In this document: positions 9,170 to 18,859 of the stretch, piece after piece
Layout: every line of letters begins with the position of its first letter
Position numbering within the stretch: position 1 is the first letter of the stretch
Source: Asparagopsis taxiformis
Taxonomy: Eukaryota > Rhodophyta > Florideophyceae > Bonnemaisoniales > Bonnemaisoniaceae
Assembly (NCBI GenBank): GCA_030407315.1
Contig: JALQPE010002111.1
Coordinates: forward strand, 45,119-109,118
Length of the DNA stretch: 64,000 nucleotides
Direction: 5' to 3'
Notes under the pieces: generated by a model
Databases searched by the model: none
Seen by the model: only the letters and a program-made list of their open reading frames with translations
What the model was told of the DNA's origin: nothing
Program-made: the position numbers and the translations under genes

Positions 9170-10594
9170 TCACAAAAACGATTCACTGATTCCAACTTGA
9201 ACACCAGACACTGCACGATCGCCGTCCGACGATCGCATCGTCTGACAATAGTTGACTTCAATTCTGCCGATGGACGTTTCCAATGCCACGCCGAGTCCGA
9301 CAGCGATTCGCATAGACGCGTACAAATCATCCCAAAGCTTGTTCGCCTTGTCTTTCAACTGCAAGCTGCCGTCTCGTTTTCTCAACCGCACCAAACTATC
9401 CTTCACCAACGACATATCACCGAGATCACCCACCGTTCCAAACACGTGCATCCTAGCATTGAACAACTGCGACAGCAACGAAGCGGACGGCATCGGCACC
9501 GAGAACATACCGGTCAACGTGTAGAACACATCACCACCAATGGAATCTGCGGCGTCACGCGGGCCGATGCCACGATTGTCAAAGCCACGCATCGAATTGG
9601 GACCGCCGACGAAAAACCTGTCCATAACACGAACGCGACGATCGTTTCTCGACGCGAGCACCCCTTCACGAGCCGAAATCGATATGCAAGCGCCGGAACT
9701 AGCGAGCGGAATGTGCAACTGCTGCACGACTTCAACCTTTGCAAACGACGCGTCTCCCAGCACTGGCAGCGCCCATTCGGAATCCACACTGGTGTACACA
9801 CCGGCGGTCGGCATGGGCGGGTAATCACGCGCCTCATTCTCAAAGCGATGATGCAACGACGTCTTCCACGAATGGCCAGCCTCTTCCTGAATCAACGGCG
9901 AGGCATTGGCGTCCACATTGGCCACCTCGCGCCAGGAGGACGAGAGGGAGAACTGGCCGATCGGAAGCTCGAGGGCGCATTGCGCGCGTGTGACGTGCAG
10001 ATTGTAACTGGATTGTTGCTCGTGATTGTGCAAACTGCGACGCAAATCTGTAAACAGAGCGGAATTGAGACCGAGCACAAACGGCATTGTGTATTGCATG
10101 TGGCACATGGTGCTCGGAAAATTTCCAAACGAACGTGTCGGCGATGCGGCGCCCATCCACGCGACGGTCGCTTTGAGCGTGTCGGTTTTGCCGCGCACAT
10201 TGCGCCACACAAACGAGCCCTCGAGACTGGCGTCGCGGTCGCCGCTGGTCTCGATCGAGGTGCCGGTGTGGATCTGGTAGAGGCTTTTCTCGTTGACGGT
10301 GAATTGGACGGCGGCGTGGTTGGGATGATCGGCGCGATCGAGCAGTGCGTCCACGCCTTTGAAACAGCCGGTGGATCGGAGACGGTCCACGGCGGCGGAC
10401 ACGTCTTCCACCACGCCCTGGAAGGTGCCGCCGGTGGAGAGCACGGGCTTGACGACATAATTGAGCAGGTTGGGATCGGTTCGCGCGGCGCCTTGAATGG
10501 TGACATTGGCTACCGAGAGTCGGGTCGCGAGCATCTGCTCGATGGAGACTTGCACCGGGTCGGCGTCGTTGGACGGTGGAGCTGCGGAGGTCAT
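9170..10594 (-). CDS. SAM50: Sam50/Omp85 outer-membrane beta-barrel assembly protein
   Basis: A 474-aa mitochondrial sorting-and-assembly-machinery core protein, from the ATG at 10594. One N-terminal POTRA-like domain (about residues 25-115) is followed by a 16-stranded Omp85 barrel. The diagnostic lumen-inserted loop-6 motif is present in GGPNSMRGFDNRGIGPR (conserved RGF). The last residues, GVQVGISESFL, look like a beta-signal strand. Length and single-POTRA architecture match Sam50, not plastid OEP80/Toc75, which carry three POTRAs. It inserts beta-barrel proteins into the mitochondrial outer membrane. The 3' end converges on the TPS gene 68 bp away. Confidence 0.88.
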   Translation of the reverse strand: MTSAAPPSNDADPVQVSIEQMLATRLSVANVTIQGAARTDPNLLNYVVKPVLSTGGTFQGVVEDVSAAVDRLRSTGCFKGVDALLDRADHPNHAAVQFTVNEKSLYQIHTGTSIETSGDRDASLEGSFVWRNVRGKTDTLKATVAWMGAASPTRSFGNFPSTMCHMQYTMPFVLGLNSALFTDLRRSLHNHEQQSSYNLHVTRAQCALELPIGQFSLSSSWREVANVDANASPLIQEEAGHSWKTSLHHRFENEARDYPPMPTAGVYTSVDSEWALPVLGDASFAKVEVVQQLHIPLASSGACISISAREGVLASRNDRRVRVMDRFFVGGPNSMRGFDNRGIGPRDAADSIGGDVFYTLTGMFSVPMPSASLLSQLFNARMHVFGTVGDLGDMSLVKDSLVRLRKRDGSLQLKDKANKLWDDLYASMRIAVGLGVALETSIGRIEVNYCQTMRSSDGDRAVSGVQVGISESFL

Positions 10595-10704
10595 GTTTGA
10601 CGATGAACGAGGACGCGGTGGAGGGTGTGTGTGTCGCGGGACGAGATGAAATAATGAAGGCAAGTGAATTAAAATGGGAGGGAAAAATTTGTTTGTGTTT
10701 ACTC

Positions 10705-11508
10705 CTACGCGCTCGCTCCAATGTTAGCCTGTTGTTTGCGCTGCTGCTCAACAATCGTCGCTTGTTTATCAGCAATCTCAACTTCACGTCCAAGCAAACC
10801 CATATGCGACTGATAATCCTCCGAACGTTCCTCCATAAGCATCTGTCTCAATTTCTCTCCCTCGATCTGCTCGTGCGTCTTGCCGGTTTCCAACGCGTGT
10901 GCGGACGCCAATTGCACATACTCCCTAGCGGCATTTTCAAACTCTGCACGCATATGCTCTGAAACCACACCAGTCAACACAGCGGGACGACCGGCCCAGA
11001 TCTGCGCATCGTCGATCTTGGTACCGGCGGGGACGACGCTACCGGGGAGCACGTAGGCGGCCTCGCCGACAACGACGCCATGTTGCAGCACGGCTGCGGC
11101 GCCGATGCGCGACATGGGGCCGACAGAAGCGTTGTGCAGCTGCGCGCCCGGGGCGATCGATGCTTGTTCGCCGACGAAACAGGCGCCCGTCAATACGGCA
11201 CGGTCCTGCACGTTTGCGGCGGCGGCGATCACGATCGGTGCCGTGTCGGCGCGCAGTATCGCGCCGTACCAGATCGAACTGGCGGAGCGTAGCTCGACGT
11301 TGCCGATCACACTGGCGTTGGGCGCGATGAAGACATCGCTGGATATCAATGGCTTTGCCGAGCGTAGATTCATGATTTGGCGATGGCGACTCAATTGCTC
11401 CGTGTAGGCATAGGCGCCCTGTAGACGACTGCCCACGCGATCGAGCGCCTGCCCGGTTTCGCGGACCATCATGCCGGCCGAGTAGGCGATGCGGCGCAGG
11501 AGCGACAT
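10705..11508 (-). CDS. Gamma-carbonic-anhydrase-like complex I subunit
   Basis: A 267-aa protein of the gamma-CA/gamma-CA-like family found in the matrix arm of mitochondrial complex I of plants, algae and many protists. I chose the ATG at 11508 because the following residues (MSLLRRIAYSAGMMV, then GQALDRVGSRLQG) match the family N-terminus; an in-frame ATG at 11559 would add 17 residues. Residues about 40-200 form a left-handed beta helix of hexapeptide repeats (VFIAPNASVIGNVEL, SSIWYGAILRAD). The three zinc-binding histidines of active gamma-CAs are not evident in the expected repeats, so it looks like a catalytically inactive gamma-CAL (inference). The C-terminal ~60 residues are helical and charged. 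It sits 110 bp upstream of Sam50 on the same strand. Confidence 0.85.
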   Translation of the reverse strand: MSLLRRIAYSAGMMVRETGQALDRVGSRLQGAYAYTEQLSRHRQIMNLRSAKPLISSDVFIAPNASVIGNVELRSASSIWYGAILRADTAPIVIAAAANVQDRAVLTGACFVGEQASIAPGAQLHNASVGPMSRIGAAAVLQHGVVVGEAAYVLPGSVVPAGTKIDDAQIWAGRPAVLTGVVSEHMRAEFENAAREYVQLASAHALETGKTHEQIEGEKLRQMLMEERSEDYQSHMGLLGREVEIADKQATIVEQQRKQQANIGASA

Positions 11509-11716
11509 GGTGTGTGTGGTGGTGGTGGCGATGGATGGGGGGAATTGGATCGATGGCATGTTATGTAGTGTGTGTGATCAAATTGGCAATTTGGTTTTTT
11601 GAGATATTTTTTTTGGTGGCAAGTTGGCGACTCTTTATTGTGGGCGACAGAAATGACTATGCGCGGCGGCAACAAAGACGTAAACTAGAAAGCATACTCT
11701 TGTAAACGCGATTGGC

Positions 11717-12010
11717 TTAGCCGCGTTTGCTTCGGAGAGCTTCGGACATTTCCTCCCTCTTCCGTTTGGCGCGCAAATGGGTGCCGAGTCGTTTCTTGGC
11801 AAATTTCAACGCACGTTTGTCCTTGCCGATGCGCAGCAGCTCGATGAGACGCTTTTCGTAGGGCGCGAATCCGCACACTTCCATCATCACTTCGCGTACC
11901 ACTTGTCCGCGCGCCGACATCTTGCCCTTCTGCGCCTTGGCGGGCTTGAGCGCCGGCGTGCGCTTGGTGACGATGTGTCCCTTGTTGAGTCCGACTGCGA
12001 TTCCTGCCAT
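11717..12010 (-). CDS. RPL36: Ribosomal protein eL36
   Basis: A 97-aa cytosolic large-subunit ribosomal protein eL36, starting MAGIAVGLNKGHIVTKR at the ATG at 12010. The frame stays open upstream, but the family match begins at this ATG. The highly basic chain, the VREV..EVCGFAPYEKR segment and the KRLGTHLRAKRKREE segment are family hallmarks, and the length is typical. It shares a ~480-bp divergent promoter with importin beta, and both are expected to be strongly expressed housekeeping genes. Confidence 0.95.
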   Translation of the reverse strand: MAGIAVGLNKGHIVTKRTPALKPAKAQKGKMSARGQVVREVMMEVCGFAPYEKRLIELLRIGKDKRALKFAKKRLGTHLRAKRKREEMSEALRSKRG

Positions 12011-12310
12011 GATGCGCAACGATGTATCAACGACGTCGAAATGTTTGTTTGTTTGTTTTTGAATGATGACGATCGTCGCCAATTGTACCAACGCGCACGA
12101 TTCGATGACCAGCTGAGCTGCTAGTTAGTTGAACAAAATTACGCCGCGCGGCGCATGGACGTCGTCGACCAAATATTTGGCGAAAATTGAAACTTTTCAA
12201 AAATATACATCGCTGGCCGTTGAGCTGCGTCCCAGTGAGTTAACTCGGCAGCCGGCGTGGAGTGTACAGCATTTACAATGCTTGCCAATCCGACCAACTC
12301 TCTGATCCGC

Positions 12311-12350
12311 CGCATCGCATCGCATCGCATCGCATCGCCACGCATCGCTC
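12311..12350. repeat. CGCAT pentamer microsatellite
   Basis: Six or so copies of CGCAT, with small variants, followed by CCGTT/CCGCT variants, lie in the divergent eL36/importin promoter, about 150 bp before the importin ATG. It is a second pentamer array in a divergent promoter of this window. Confidence 0.65.
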
Positions 12351-12491
12351 CGTTCCGTTCCGCTCCGCATCGAATCAAATCGTATCGCGCCCGTCGTAAC
12401 ACACCACAGCGCAAACACAAATCCATCCTCCCTCGCTCAACCCAATCGTCGCCACAATTGTCGCGCCCGCGACTCGCCCCACCGCTCCACA

Positions 12492-15134
12492 ATGGACATC
12501 ACCCAAATCCTGCTCTCCGCCCAGTCGTCGGACCAGACGCGTCGAACCGAGGCCGAAAAGGTGTTGAAAAACGCCGAGGAATCCAATTTCCCAGCCTACC
12601 TCGTTCATCTCGTCGATCAACTCTCCGGCGAAGCAAACAACCCAGACTCGCGTCGATTGGCCGGTCTCATCATCAAGAATGCCATCGATGCAAAGGACGC
12701 CGCCGTGCGCGCCCATCTCACCGAACGATGGATCCAGACTGTGGACGATTCATCCAAACAACACGTCCGCATTTCCCTCTTCAAAACACTCTCCTCCGCC
12801 GCTCCAGAGGCCCGTCGCGCCGCCGCACAGGTCATCGCAAAGATCGCCGCCATCGATCTCTCCCGTCAGGGCGCCTGGGATAATCTCATCCCCGATCTCC
12901 TCTCCAACTGCATGACCCCCACCTCCCCCGATCACCTTCGTCAGGCCAGTCTCGAAGCTCTCGGGTACATCTGTGAGGAAGCCGGCTATGGAGAGTTGAC
13001 CGATCATGTCCTCACCTTGCATTCCAATCATATTCTTACCGCTGTTATCAATGGAATGACCTATGCTGGCAATCCATCCAATGGCAATCACCAGTCGGCC
13101 GCAAACGTTCGTCTCGCCGCAACTGTCGCTTTGAATAATGCACTCGAATTTGCGAGAGCACAGTTTGAAATCGCTGAAGAGCGCTCCGCCATCGTCACCA
13201 CCATTGCGGAAGCCGCCAGGGCTGGTGATGATAACGTTCGTCAGGCCGCCTTTGAAGGCCTCGTCAAGATTGGCGAAAACTACTATGACAAGCTCCCGGA
13301 ATATATTAGTGTCATCTATTCGCTCACTGAAAACGCTATCAGAAACGACATTGAGCCTGTCGCCCTCCAGGCGATCGAATTTTGGAGTACAATCGCTGAG
13401 GAGGAAATTGCACTCCTCTTCGAAGCAGACCCGACCGCCCCGACCCCGGATCGCGAAAGCAAGCGTTTCGTCATACACGCTCTCCCATTCCTTTCCGTGC
13501 CCCTCTTCGATTCACTCAAGAAGCAAGAAGACGATCCCCTCGAAGACTCGTCGTGGAACGCAGCCACCGCCGCAGGTTCCTGTCTCGAACTCCTTGCTCA
13601 AGCCGCTCCCGACGACATTCTCAACGTTGTCAAGCCCTTTATCGAGGCAAACATTCAGGACAAGGCCAATTGGCGTTCCAGAGAAGCCGCCATTCTCGCT
13701 TTCGGCTCCGTGCTGGAAGGCCCTCCCGTTGATGATGTCAAGGCACTTGTTCGTGACGCTATCCAAGTACTCATCGATACCCTTGTCAACGACCCTCATC
13801 TAGCTGTGAAAGACACCACCGCGTGGACCCTGGCACGTGTCGTGCTCATCGATCGTGAAACCACAGTGGCTCATTTGCCCGCCCTTGTCGAAAGTCTTCG
13901 CAACACTATTCGTATTTCGGAGAGTCCCGTTCTTGCTGCGCACCTCTGTTTCGCTATCCACAACCTCGCCGAGTGTTTCTCCGAGGAAGCCGAACAGGAA
14001 ACCGGCTCGCTTCGTGAACACATCGAGGTGTTGTTGCAAAGTCTCATTCAATGCGCCGATCGTGATGATGCCACTGAGGGCCACCTTCGAATCACAGCCT
14101 ATGAAGCTGTCAACGCTCTTTTCCGAGGCGTCTCGAAGGACGGCATCGAGTTTGTCTACCGTTGTGTACCCATCCTGCTGGAGAAACTGCAGGGAACCAT
14201 TTCGGCCGCTCCACGCACATTGAGTGATGATGATGTATCCGAATTGCTCGAACAGCAAGGCCTCCTGTGCGGCGCTCTCACAACCGCTACACAGCGTCTG
14301 TCCGCTTCGCAGCTCTCTCCCTATGCCGACAGAATGATGGAAGCTTACCTGCAGGTGTTTCGTCTGAGCGGCTCGGCTGCCGTCCTCGAGGAGGCACTGC
14401 TCGCTGTCGGAGCAGTCGCCGATACGGTTGGAAAAGAGTTTGGGAGATACATGGCGCACTTTATGCCCATCCTACAGCAGGCGTTGACCAACGTCGCACA
14501 CCATCAGATTTGCGCCATCGCAGTGGCCGTTGTCGGCGAAGTGAGTCGAGCCATGGGCAAGGATATCATTGCATTTTCGGACAATATTGTGTATCTACTT
14601 TTGGAAGCGCTAAAGAGTCCAACGTTGGACCGCTCGGTCAAGCCGCCGATTCTGTCGTGCTTTGGCGACGTCGCACTCGCGGTCAAGGGCAGCTTTGAAA
14701 ACTACTTGAAGCAAGTTATGGAGTGCATGCAGCAGGCTGCCGAGTCGAGCGTGCGTATGGACGTGCCAACAGACGACTTTGACACGGAAGAGTGGATCCA
14801 TTTGCTTCGTGAGTCTATATTTGAAGCGTACATTGGAATCATCAATGGACTGCGAGATGACTCGAAGCAGGAACTACTAATCCAATACGCTGACTGGATC
14901 GTAGCGTTTTGCGAAGTGACGATCAAGGCCACTTCGCAGAATGGAACTCTAACAGACGAAATTATCAAGCCGGTATCGGGATTGCTCGGCGATCTCGTCG
15001 ACGCTATTCCGCGGCTCAAGGACGCCGTTCAGCAGAAGGCGTGGGTGTACCCAATTCTGGAGAGGGGGTCGTCATCGACTGACGAGAGAACAATGGAAGT
15101 TGCCAAGTGGGCGATTCAAACGATTTTTCAATAG
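12492..15134 (+). CDS. KPNB1: Importin subunit beta-1 (karyopherin beta)
   Basis: An 880-aa all-helical HEAT-repeat protein, the normal length for importin beta. The N-terminus (MDITQILLSAQSSDQTRRTEAE) and the importin-N segment about 20-100 (LAGLIIKNAIDAKD) match the family. Roughly nineteen HEAT repeats follow, with an acidic loop near residues 330-350. It carries cargo, directly or through importin alpha, through nuclear pores and is released by RanGTP. The start context CACAATGG is favourable. No intron is needed. Confidence 0.93.
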   Translation: MDITQILLSAQSSDQTRRTEAEKVLKNAEESNFPAYLVHLVDQLSGEANNPDSRRLAGLIIKNAIDAKDAAVRAHLTERWIQTVDDSSKQHVRISLFKTLSSAAPEARRAAAQVIAKIAAIDLSRQGAWDNLIPDLLSNCMTPTSPDHLRQASLEALGYICEEAGYGELTDHVLTLHSNHILTAVINGMTYAGNPSNGNHQSAANVRLAATVALNNALEFARAQFEIAEERSAIVTTIAEAARAGDDNVRQAAFEGLVKIGENYYDKLPEYISVIYSLTENAIRNDIEPVALQAIEFWSTIAEEEIALLFEADPTAPTPDRESKRFVIHALPFLSVPLFDSLKKQEDDPLEDSSWNAATAAGSCLELLAQAAPDDILNVVKPFIEANIQDKANWRSREAAILAFGSVLEGPPVDDVKALVRDAIQVLIDTLVNDPHLAVKDTTAWTLARVVLIDRETTVAHLPALVESLRNTIRISESPVLAAHLCFAIHNLAECFSEEAEQETGSLREHIEVLLQSLIQCADRDDATEGHLRITAYEAVNALFRGVSKDGIEFVYRCVPILLEKLQGTISAAPRTLSDDDVSELLEQQGLLCGALTTATQRLSASQLSPYADRMMEAYLQVFRLSGSAAVLEEALLAVGAVADTVGKEFGRYMAHFMPILQQALTNVAHHQICAIAVAVVGEVSRAMGKDIIAFSDNIVYLLLEALKSPTLDRSVKPPILSCFGDVALAVKGSFENYLKQVMECMQQAAESSVRMDVPTDDFDTEEWIHLLRESIFEAYIGIINGLRDDSKQELLIQYADWIVAFCEVTIKATSQNGTLTDEIIKPVSGLLGDLVDAIPRLKDAVQQKAWVYPILERGSSSTDERTMEVAKWAIQTIFQ

Positions 15135-15404
15135 GTACAACATACATACGCAGTGATGACAGAATGTAGTTACACAGAGTCAGAGGTTACTAAACTTAAT
15201 TGCTCAAGCACAAGACAAACACAACCTTTACGCTATGCACACATACTCAGTTGCCAATCCTATAATCCACTAGGCGCGCGCACGTCGTCCCTGCTGCCTC
15301 CCGACAAACTTGGGCAATCCTTGATTCACGACATGGGCATTGTCGTCGCTCACATGCCTGCAATAAAATAATCACCTCGCTCGACAACAACACTCTCTAC
15401 TCAC
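15135..15404. other. Convergent 3' intergenic region
   Basis: The 270 bp between the stops of importin beta (+) and the VHS-GAT gene (-). It contains AATAAA near 15361, which would serve the plus-strand transcript as a polyadenylation signal. No further gene is seen. Confidence 0.4.
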
Positions 15405-18020
15405 TCATGCGCCGCTCTGTGCGTTGCCACTCTCCGAAGCGTTTTGCATCATCGGCTGCTGCTGCTGTGGTTGCGGCAGTGGTGGCGGCGGTGCCATCGT
15501 CGCTTGCGACGCTTGATTCGTCAAATCGACTGGCGTCTGACCGGATATGCTCCGATACGCCGACGCTGCATTGTGATACGCCGCAGCTGCTTGCTGCATA
15601 GCCGATTGATACTGCATCTTGGCCGCTTCATTCACAACATTGTTGGATTGAAACGCTTGCGGCACCATGGGCGCCATTGCAATCTGCTCCGACGACGACG
15701 CGGGCACTTGCTGTTGTGCGGGCGGGACAACTACCGACGACGGATTATTCGACGCCATCATCTGATTTTGACCACCTGGTACGGTGCCGTAGAATGACAG
15801 CGCATTCGTGTTTGCACTCTGCGGTAGCGACGAAATATTCGGCACAAGCGCCTGTGTATTCGGCTGCGCATTCATCGCTGGCGATGCGATCTGCGCCGCT
15901 GGCAATTGTGCTGGCGGCACAACACGCTGTTGCATCATCATTTGTTGATTCGGTACCATGACTTGCGGCACCATTTGAGCGCCAATTCCTTCCGCCGATT
16001 GATTCGGGGTGGTATTGGGAGTCGATGGTGCCATCGCCGTTTGCGTGTTCGACATCGGTTGAACCAGCGATGGAACCGTTGACACCGATGAATACAGCTG
16101 TTGTGGATTGTAACTACCATAGTACATAGCAGGATTCACAGTTTGATATGCTGCAAACAATCCCATTGGATCTTGAACCGGGACCGGGTTCACCGATCCG
16201 TACATCTGGAACGGATTTGGAACCATCATTGGATTCATCGGCAGCCCTGGCGCAGCCGAATGGTACATCGCACCTGGATTGGCTGCCGCCATTGCTGCAG
16301 CTGAAGTTGGCGCTGCTGCTGCGGCAGTCCCGTTGGAAGCACCGTCTGGCGACTCGGAACGCTTACTTGATTGCTTGGGTGGACGTGACGATTTGCTCGC
16401 CTTTGATTTGGGCTTGCGCGTCTTCGAACTATAACGTTCAGCTAACAAAGCGGCAGCGCCGACATTATCCTCCTCCTCCTCCTCTTCAGAATCATCATCC
16501 TCCAATTCCACCAGATCATTAGATTTACTCGCTTTCTTGCCCTTGGCCAGACCTACAAGATCACTATCGCTCTTCTCACGTCGACTGAGCGAAGGCTTGG
16601 CGGCACGACGGGAACGCTTTTCAGTCGTGTTTGGAGCGGGCGCCTTCCTCGGTTCCGGTGCAACGTCATACCGACGAAACGGATAGTCGGCACGCAAATC
16701 ACGCGTTCCGTAGCTATCACGAGAATCGCGTGGAGGTCGCGAATCTCGCTCATTCCGACTCTCCCGTTCGTTGCGATCATCACGTTCAATATTCGATTCA
16801 TATGGACGACGTCGCTCCGGCTCTCTCTCTGGTTTCCTCGGTGGATGCCGTTCCATGCGCTGCATCGGAAGACTGTTGTCGGAATCTGACGACTCGTAAC
16901 GATTCGCTGCATTTCTCTCATGGTCCGAGTAGACTTCCTGTGCACGATCATCGTACCCTTCATCCTCGCTCTGTGCCGAGATGTTATCGACGGTAGGCGG
17001 CACGGAACGCTCAAGAGTGCCGGTCCTAATGGAATTACGGTAGCGTTGAAGTGAAGATTGTAGCGTTTCAGAAACTGCAATGGCTCTCGTTAGCTCTTCT
17101 TCCTTGGACATGTTCATTGAAAGCTGGGTGAGATTCTGCGAGATCAACTTGCACCGAGCGGCGAGTTCGGTGCAAAGGTCCTCTTTCAACTCGGCGACGG
17201 AGGAAGCATTATCAATGAGATTGGCGAACAAATTTGCAGTATTCTCCACCTCTGCCAACGACATGGTCTCCGGTAAAGTGCGTGAGCTGGAGCCACGGAA
17301 AGTGTCCGGGGCGGATACGGGGCAGACCCATGGAAGAGGAGTGGAAGGAATTTCCGGAAATCGAATGCGTGACTTCTTACTATTATAGCGCTCGATGAGG
17401 AAACCGGCATCTGGATCGTAGCGACCATTGTAAATAACAGACAACTCTTCCGCCCATGCGCGAATGAGTATCATGACTCGTTCGGCAACATCAGTAGTTT
17501 GGCCTCTAAATCCGGGCTGAACACGCGCCTTGCCAAAGATAGGAATCATGCTCTTGACACCGTTCTTATAATCGGGAACGACAAAGCGCCAAAGCCTTCG
17601 GAAAAACTTTTCATTAGCGACGTAGCGATAGAAATAGGGACAAGTTCTCATGAGCTCATCCAACAACGCAAGCGTGTTGAGAACAGCAATTTGGTCCTCG
17701 GACTTGAGACGCTTCCTCAACGCAAAAGCCACGGCCTGACCGCCGGTGAGGGAGGTGTTCGGGGCGGGCAAAGTAGGATCGGTGGAGCGGTCGAGAACGA
17801 TATCGACCAATTCCAAACGGCGTCTCTCGGCGTCGTCCTCGCTGATGCCGGGCTCGGTGGCCTCGTCGACCATGACGATAACGCGGAGGAGAAAGGGGTC
17901 GCTCATGGCGGAGACGCGCTGACGGTCGGGATGGGTGGTGCGCAGGGTGCGGGGCGGCGGGACGCCCCGACCTGTGTTGTAGCTACCGGTGTATGCGTAG
18001 GGGGATTCGCGACGCGACAT
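15405..18020 (-). CDS. VHS-GAT domain protein (TOM1-like ESCRT-0 adaptor)
   Basis: An 871-aa endosomal sorting adaptor. I use the ATG at 18020 because of its strong CCGCCATG context; the frame is open upstream and an ATG at 18143 would add 41 residues. Residues about 38-205 form a VHS domain. Residues about 235-320 form a GAT domain, a three-helix bundle that binds ubiquitin. Next come a charged R/D/E-rich linker (about 340-520) with an acidic run, then Lys/Ser-rich sequence. The ~300-residue C-terminus is rich in Q, N, P, A and M, with NPF near the middle as a candidate EH-domain ligand. By analogy with TOM1-like proteins it should deliver ubiquitinated membrane cargo to ESCRT-I. No introns are seen. 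Confidence 0.85.
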   Translation of the reverse strand: MSRRESPYAYTGSYNTGRGVPPPRTLRTTHPDRQRVSAMSDPFLLRVIVMVDEATEPGISEDDAERRRLELVDIVLDRSTDPTLPAPNTSLTGGQAVAFALRKRLKSEDQIAVLNTLALLDELMRTCPYFYRYVANEKFFRRLWRFVVPDYKNGVKSMIPIFGKARVQPGFRGQTTDVAERVMILIRAWAEELSVIYNGRYDPDAGFLIERYNSKKSRIRFPEIPSTPLPWVCPVSAPDTFRGSSSRTLPETMSLAEVENTANLFANLIDNASSVAELKEDLCTELAARCKLISQNLTQLSMNMSKEEELTRAIAVSETLQSSLQRYRNSIRTGTLERSVPPTVDNISAQSEDEGYDDRAQEVYSDHERNAANRYESSDSDNSLPMQRMERHPPRKPEREPERRRPYESNIERDDRNERESRNERDSRPPRDSRDSYGTRDLRADYPFRRYDVAPEPRKAPAPNTTEKRSRRAAKPSLSRREKSDSDLVGLAKGKKASKSNDLVELEDDDSEEEEEEDNVGAAALLAERYSSKTRKPKSKASKSSRPPKQSSKRSESPDGASNGTAAAAAPTSAAAMAAANPGAMYHSAAPGLPMNPMMVPNPFQMYGSVNPVPVQDPMGLFAAYQTVNPAMYYGSYNPQQLYSSVSTVPSLVQPMSNTQTAMAPSTPNTTPNQSAEGIGAQMVPQVMVPNQQMMMQQRVVPPAQLPAAQIASPAMNAQPNTQALVPNISSLPQSANTNALSFYGTVPGGQNQMMASNNPSSVVVPPAQQQVPASSSEQIAMAPMVPQAFQSNNVVNEAAKMQYQSAMQQAAAAYHNAASAYRSISGQTPVDLTNQASQATMAPPPPLPQPQQQQPMMQNASESGNAQSGA

Positions 18021-18242
18021 GGCGGTTGGGAGACGGGAGGGCGGGGAGAGTTTGCGCGCGGGTCGAAGGATGATAGTTGGATTTTCAAAGTTGTGTAACG
18101 AAGGATGGGCTGCGTTTGGTGGCGATAACCAATGAGAAGACATGATATGTTGATTCACTTGCTGTAGGACAAAATTGACCTAAATCAACTGCCAGCAAAT
18201 TTATGTGCCACTCACTACTTTCGCAATCGTGTGATACTTAAT

Positions 18243-18713
18243 TTAGTTTCGTCGTTGTGCAAACACTTGCGTCCAGAAGAGAGTTCCCTTGCCGTTGGCC
18301 GCTACCGCAATCCCGATGTCGCTCATTTCTTTCGCGAGGATGTTTCTCCGATGCCCTCTGCTCTTCATTAGCGCCCGGAACACAGATCCCGCCGATAAAT
18401 ACCCGGATGCTACGTTCTCGGCACATCGTCTATACTTGTACTGCGTGTCTTTAATTCTATCCGATACTTGGCGTCCGTCCGAGCCCGTGTGACTACAGTG
18501 TCGCATGTGTCTCGCTTGGTCTATGGAGTGTACTTTGGCCGCAGCTGTCAATGCTTCGGAAGATTCTAGAGCACTGAGATTACGTCGCACGCGCGCATCA
18601 TTCGTTAGCTCCAATAATTCCGCTACAAACACCTCATGTAATTCGGTGCACACCTCTCGCTGTGGTGCCCACCCACAAATCAACGGTAATAATGGTCGAA
18701 CAAATAGTTTCAT
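18243..18713 (-). CDS. Secreted CAP/SCP-domain protein
   Basis: A 156-aa protein from the ATG at 18713, consisting of a short hydrophobic signal segment (MKLFVRPLLPLICGWA) and one CAP (CRISP/antigen-5/PR-1, SCP-like) domain. Family marks are LTNDARVRRN near the start, HxxDxARHM/HCSHTGSDG in the middle, ENVASGY, GHRRNIL and the terminal FWTQVFA strand. CAP proteins are extracellular and some bind sterols or lipids; the exact role here is unknown. A TATATAA box lies 70 bp upstream. This is the last intact gene before the repeat-rich region. Confidence 0.85.
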   Translation of the reverse strand: MKLFVRPLLPLICGWAPQREVCTELHEVFVAELLELTNDARVRRNLSALESSEALTAAAKVHSIDQARHMRHCSHTGSDGRQVSDRIKDTQYKYRRCAENVASGYLSAGSVFRALMKSRGHRRNILAKEMSDIGIAVAANGKGTLFWTQVFAQRRN

Positions 18714-18782
18714 CGATCGCTGCAATTCTCTTACACTACCTTTCTACCGCCTATTGCCTTTTGATCGATCATTCTCGACTGC

Positions 18783-18789
18783 GTTATAT
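18783..18789 (-). promoter_or_regulatory. TATA box of the CAP-protein gene
   Basis: TATATAA on the minus strand, about 70 bp before the ATG at 18713, in otherwise non-coding DNA. Confidence 0.45.
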
Positions 18790-18859
18790 ACTGCCGCATT
18801 GTCGAGCTACATGCGCTTAATCGAGACACTGTCATACTCAGATTAGCGCACATGTCCTA

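Noticed and set aside
9155..10600. Long plus-strand ORF (481 aa) opposite Sam50
   Set aside because: It is an antisense shadow; the minus frame matches the Omp85 family, and the plus frame has no motif.
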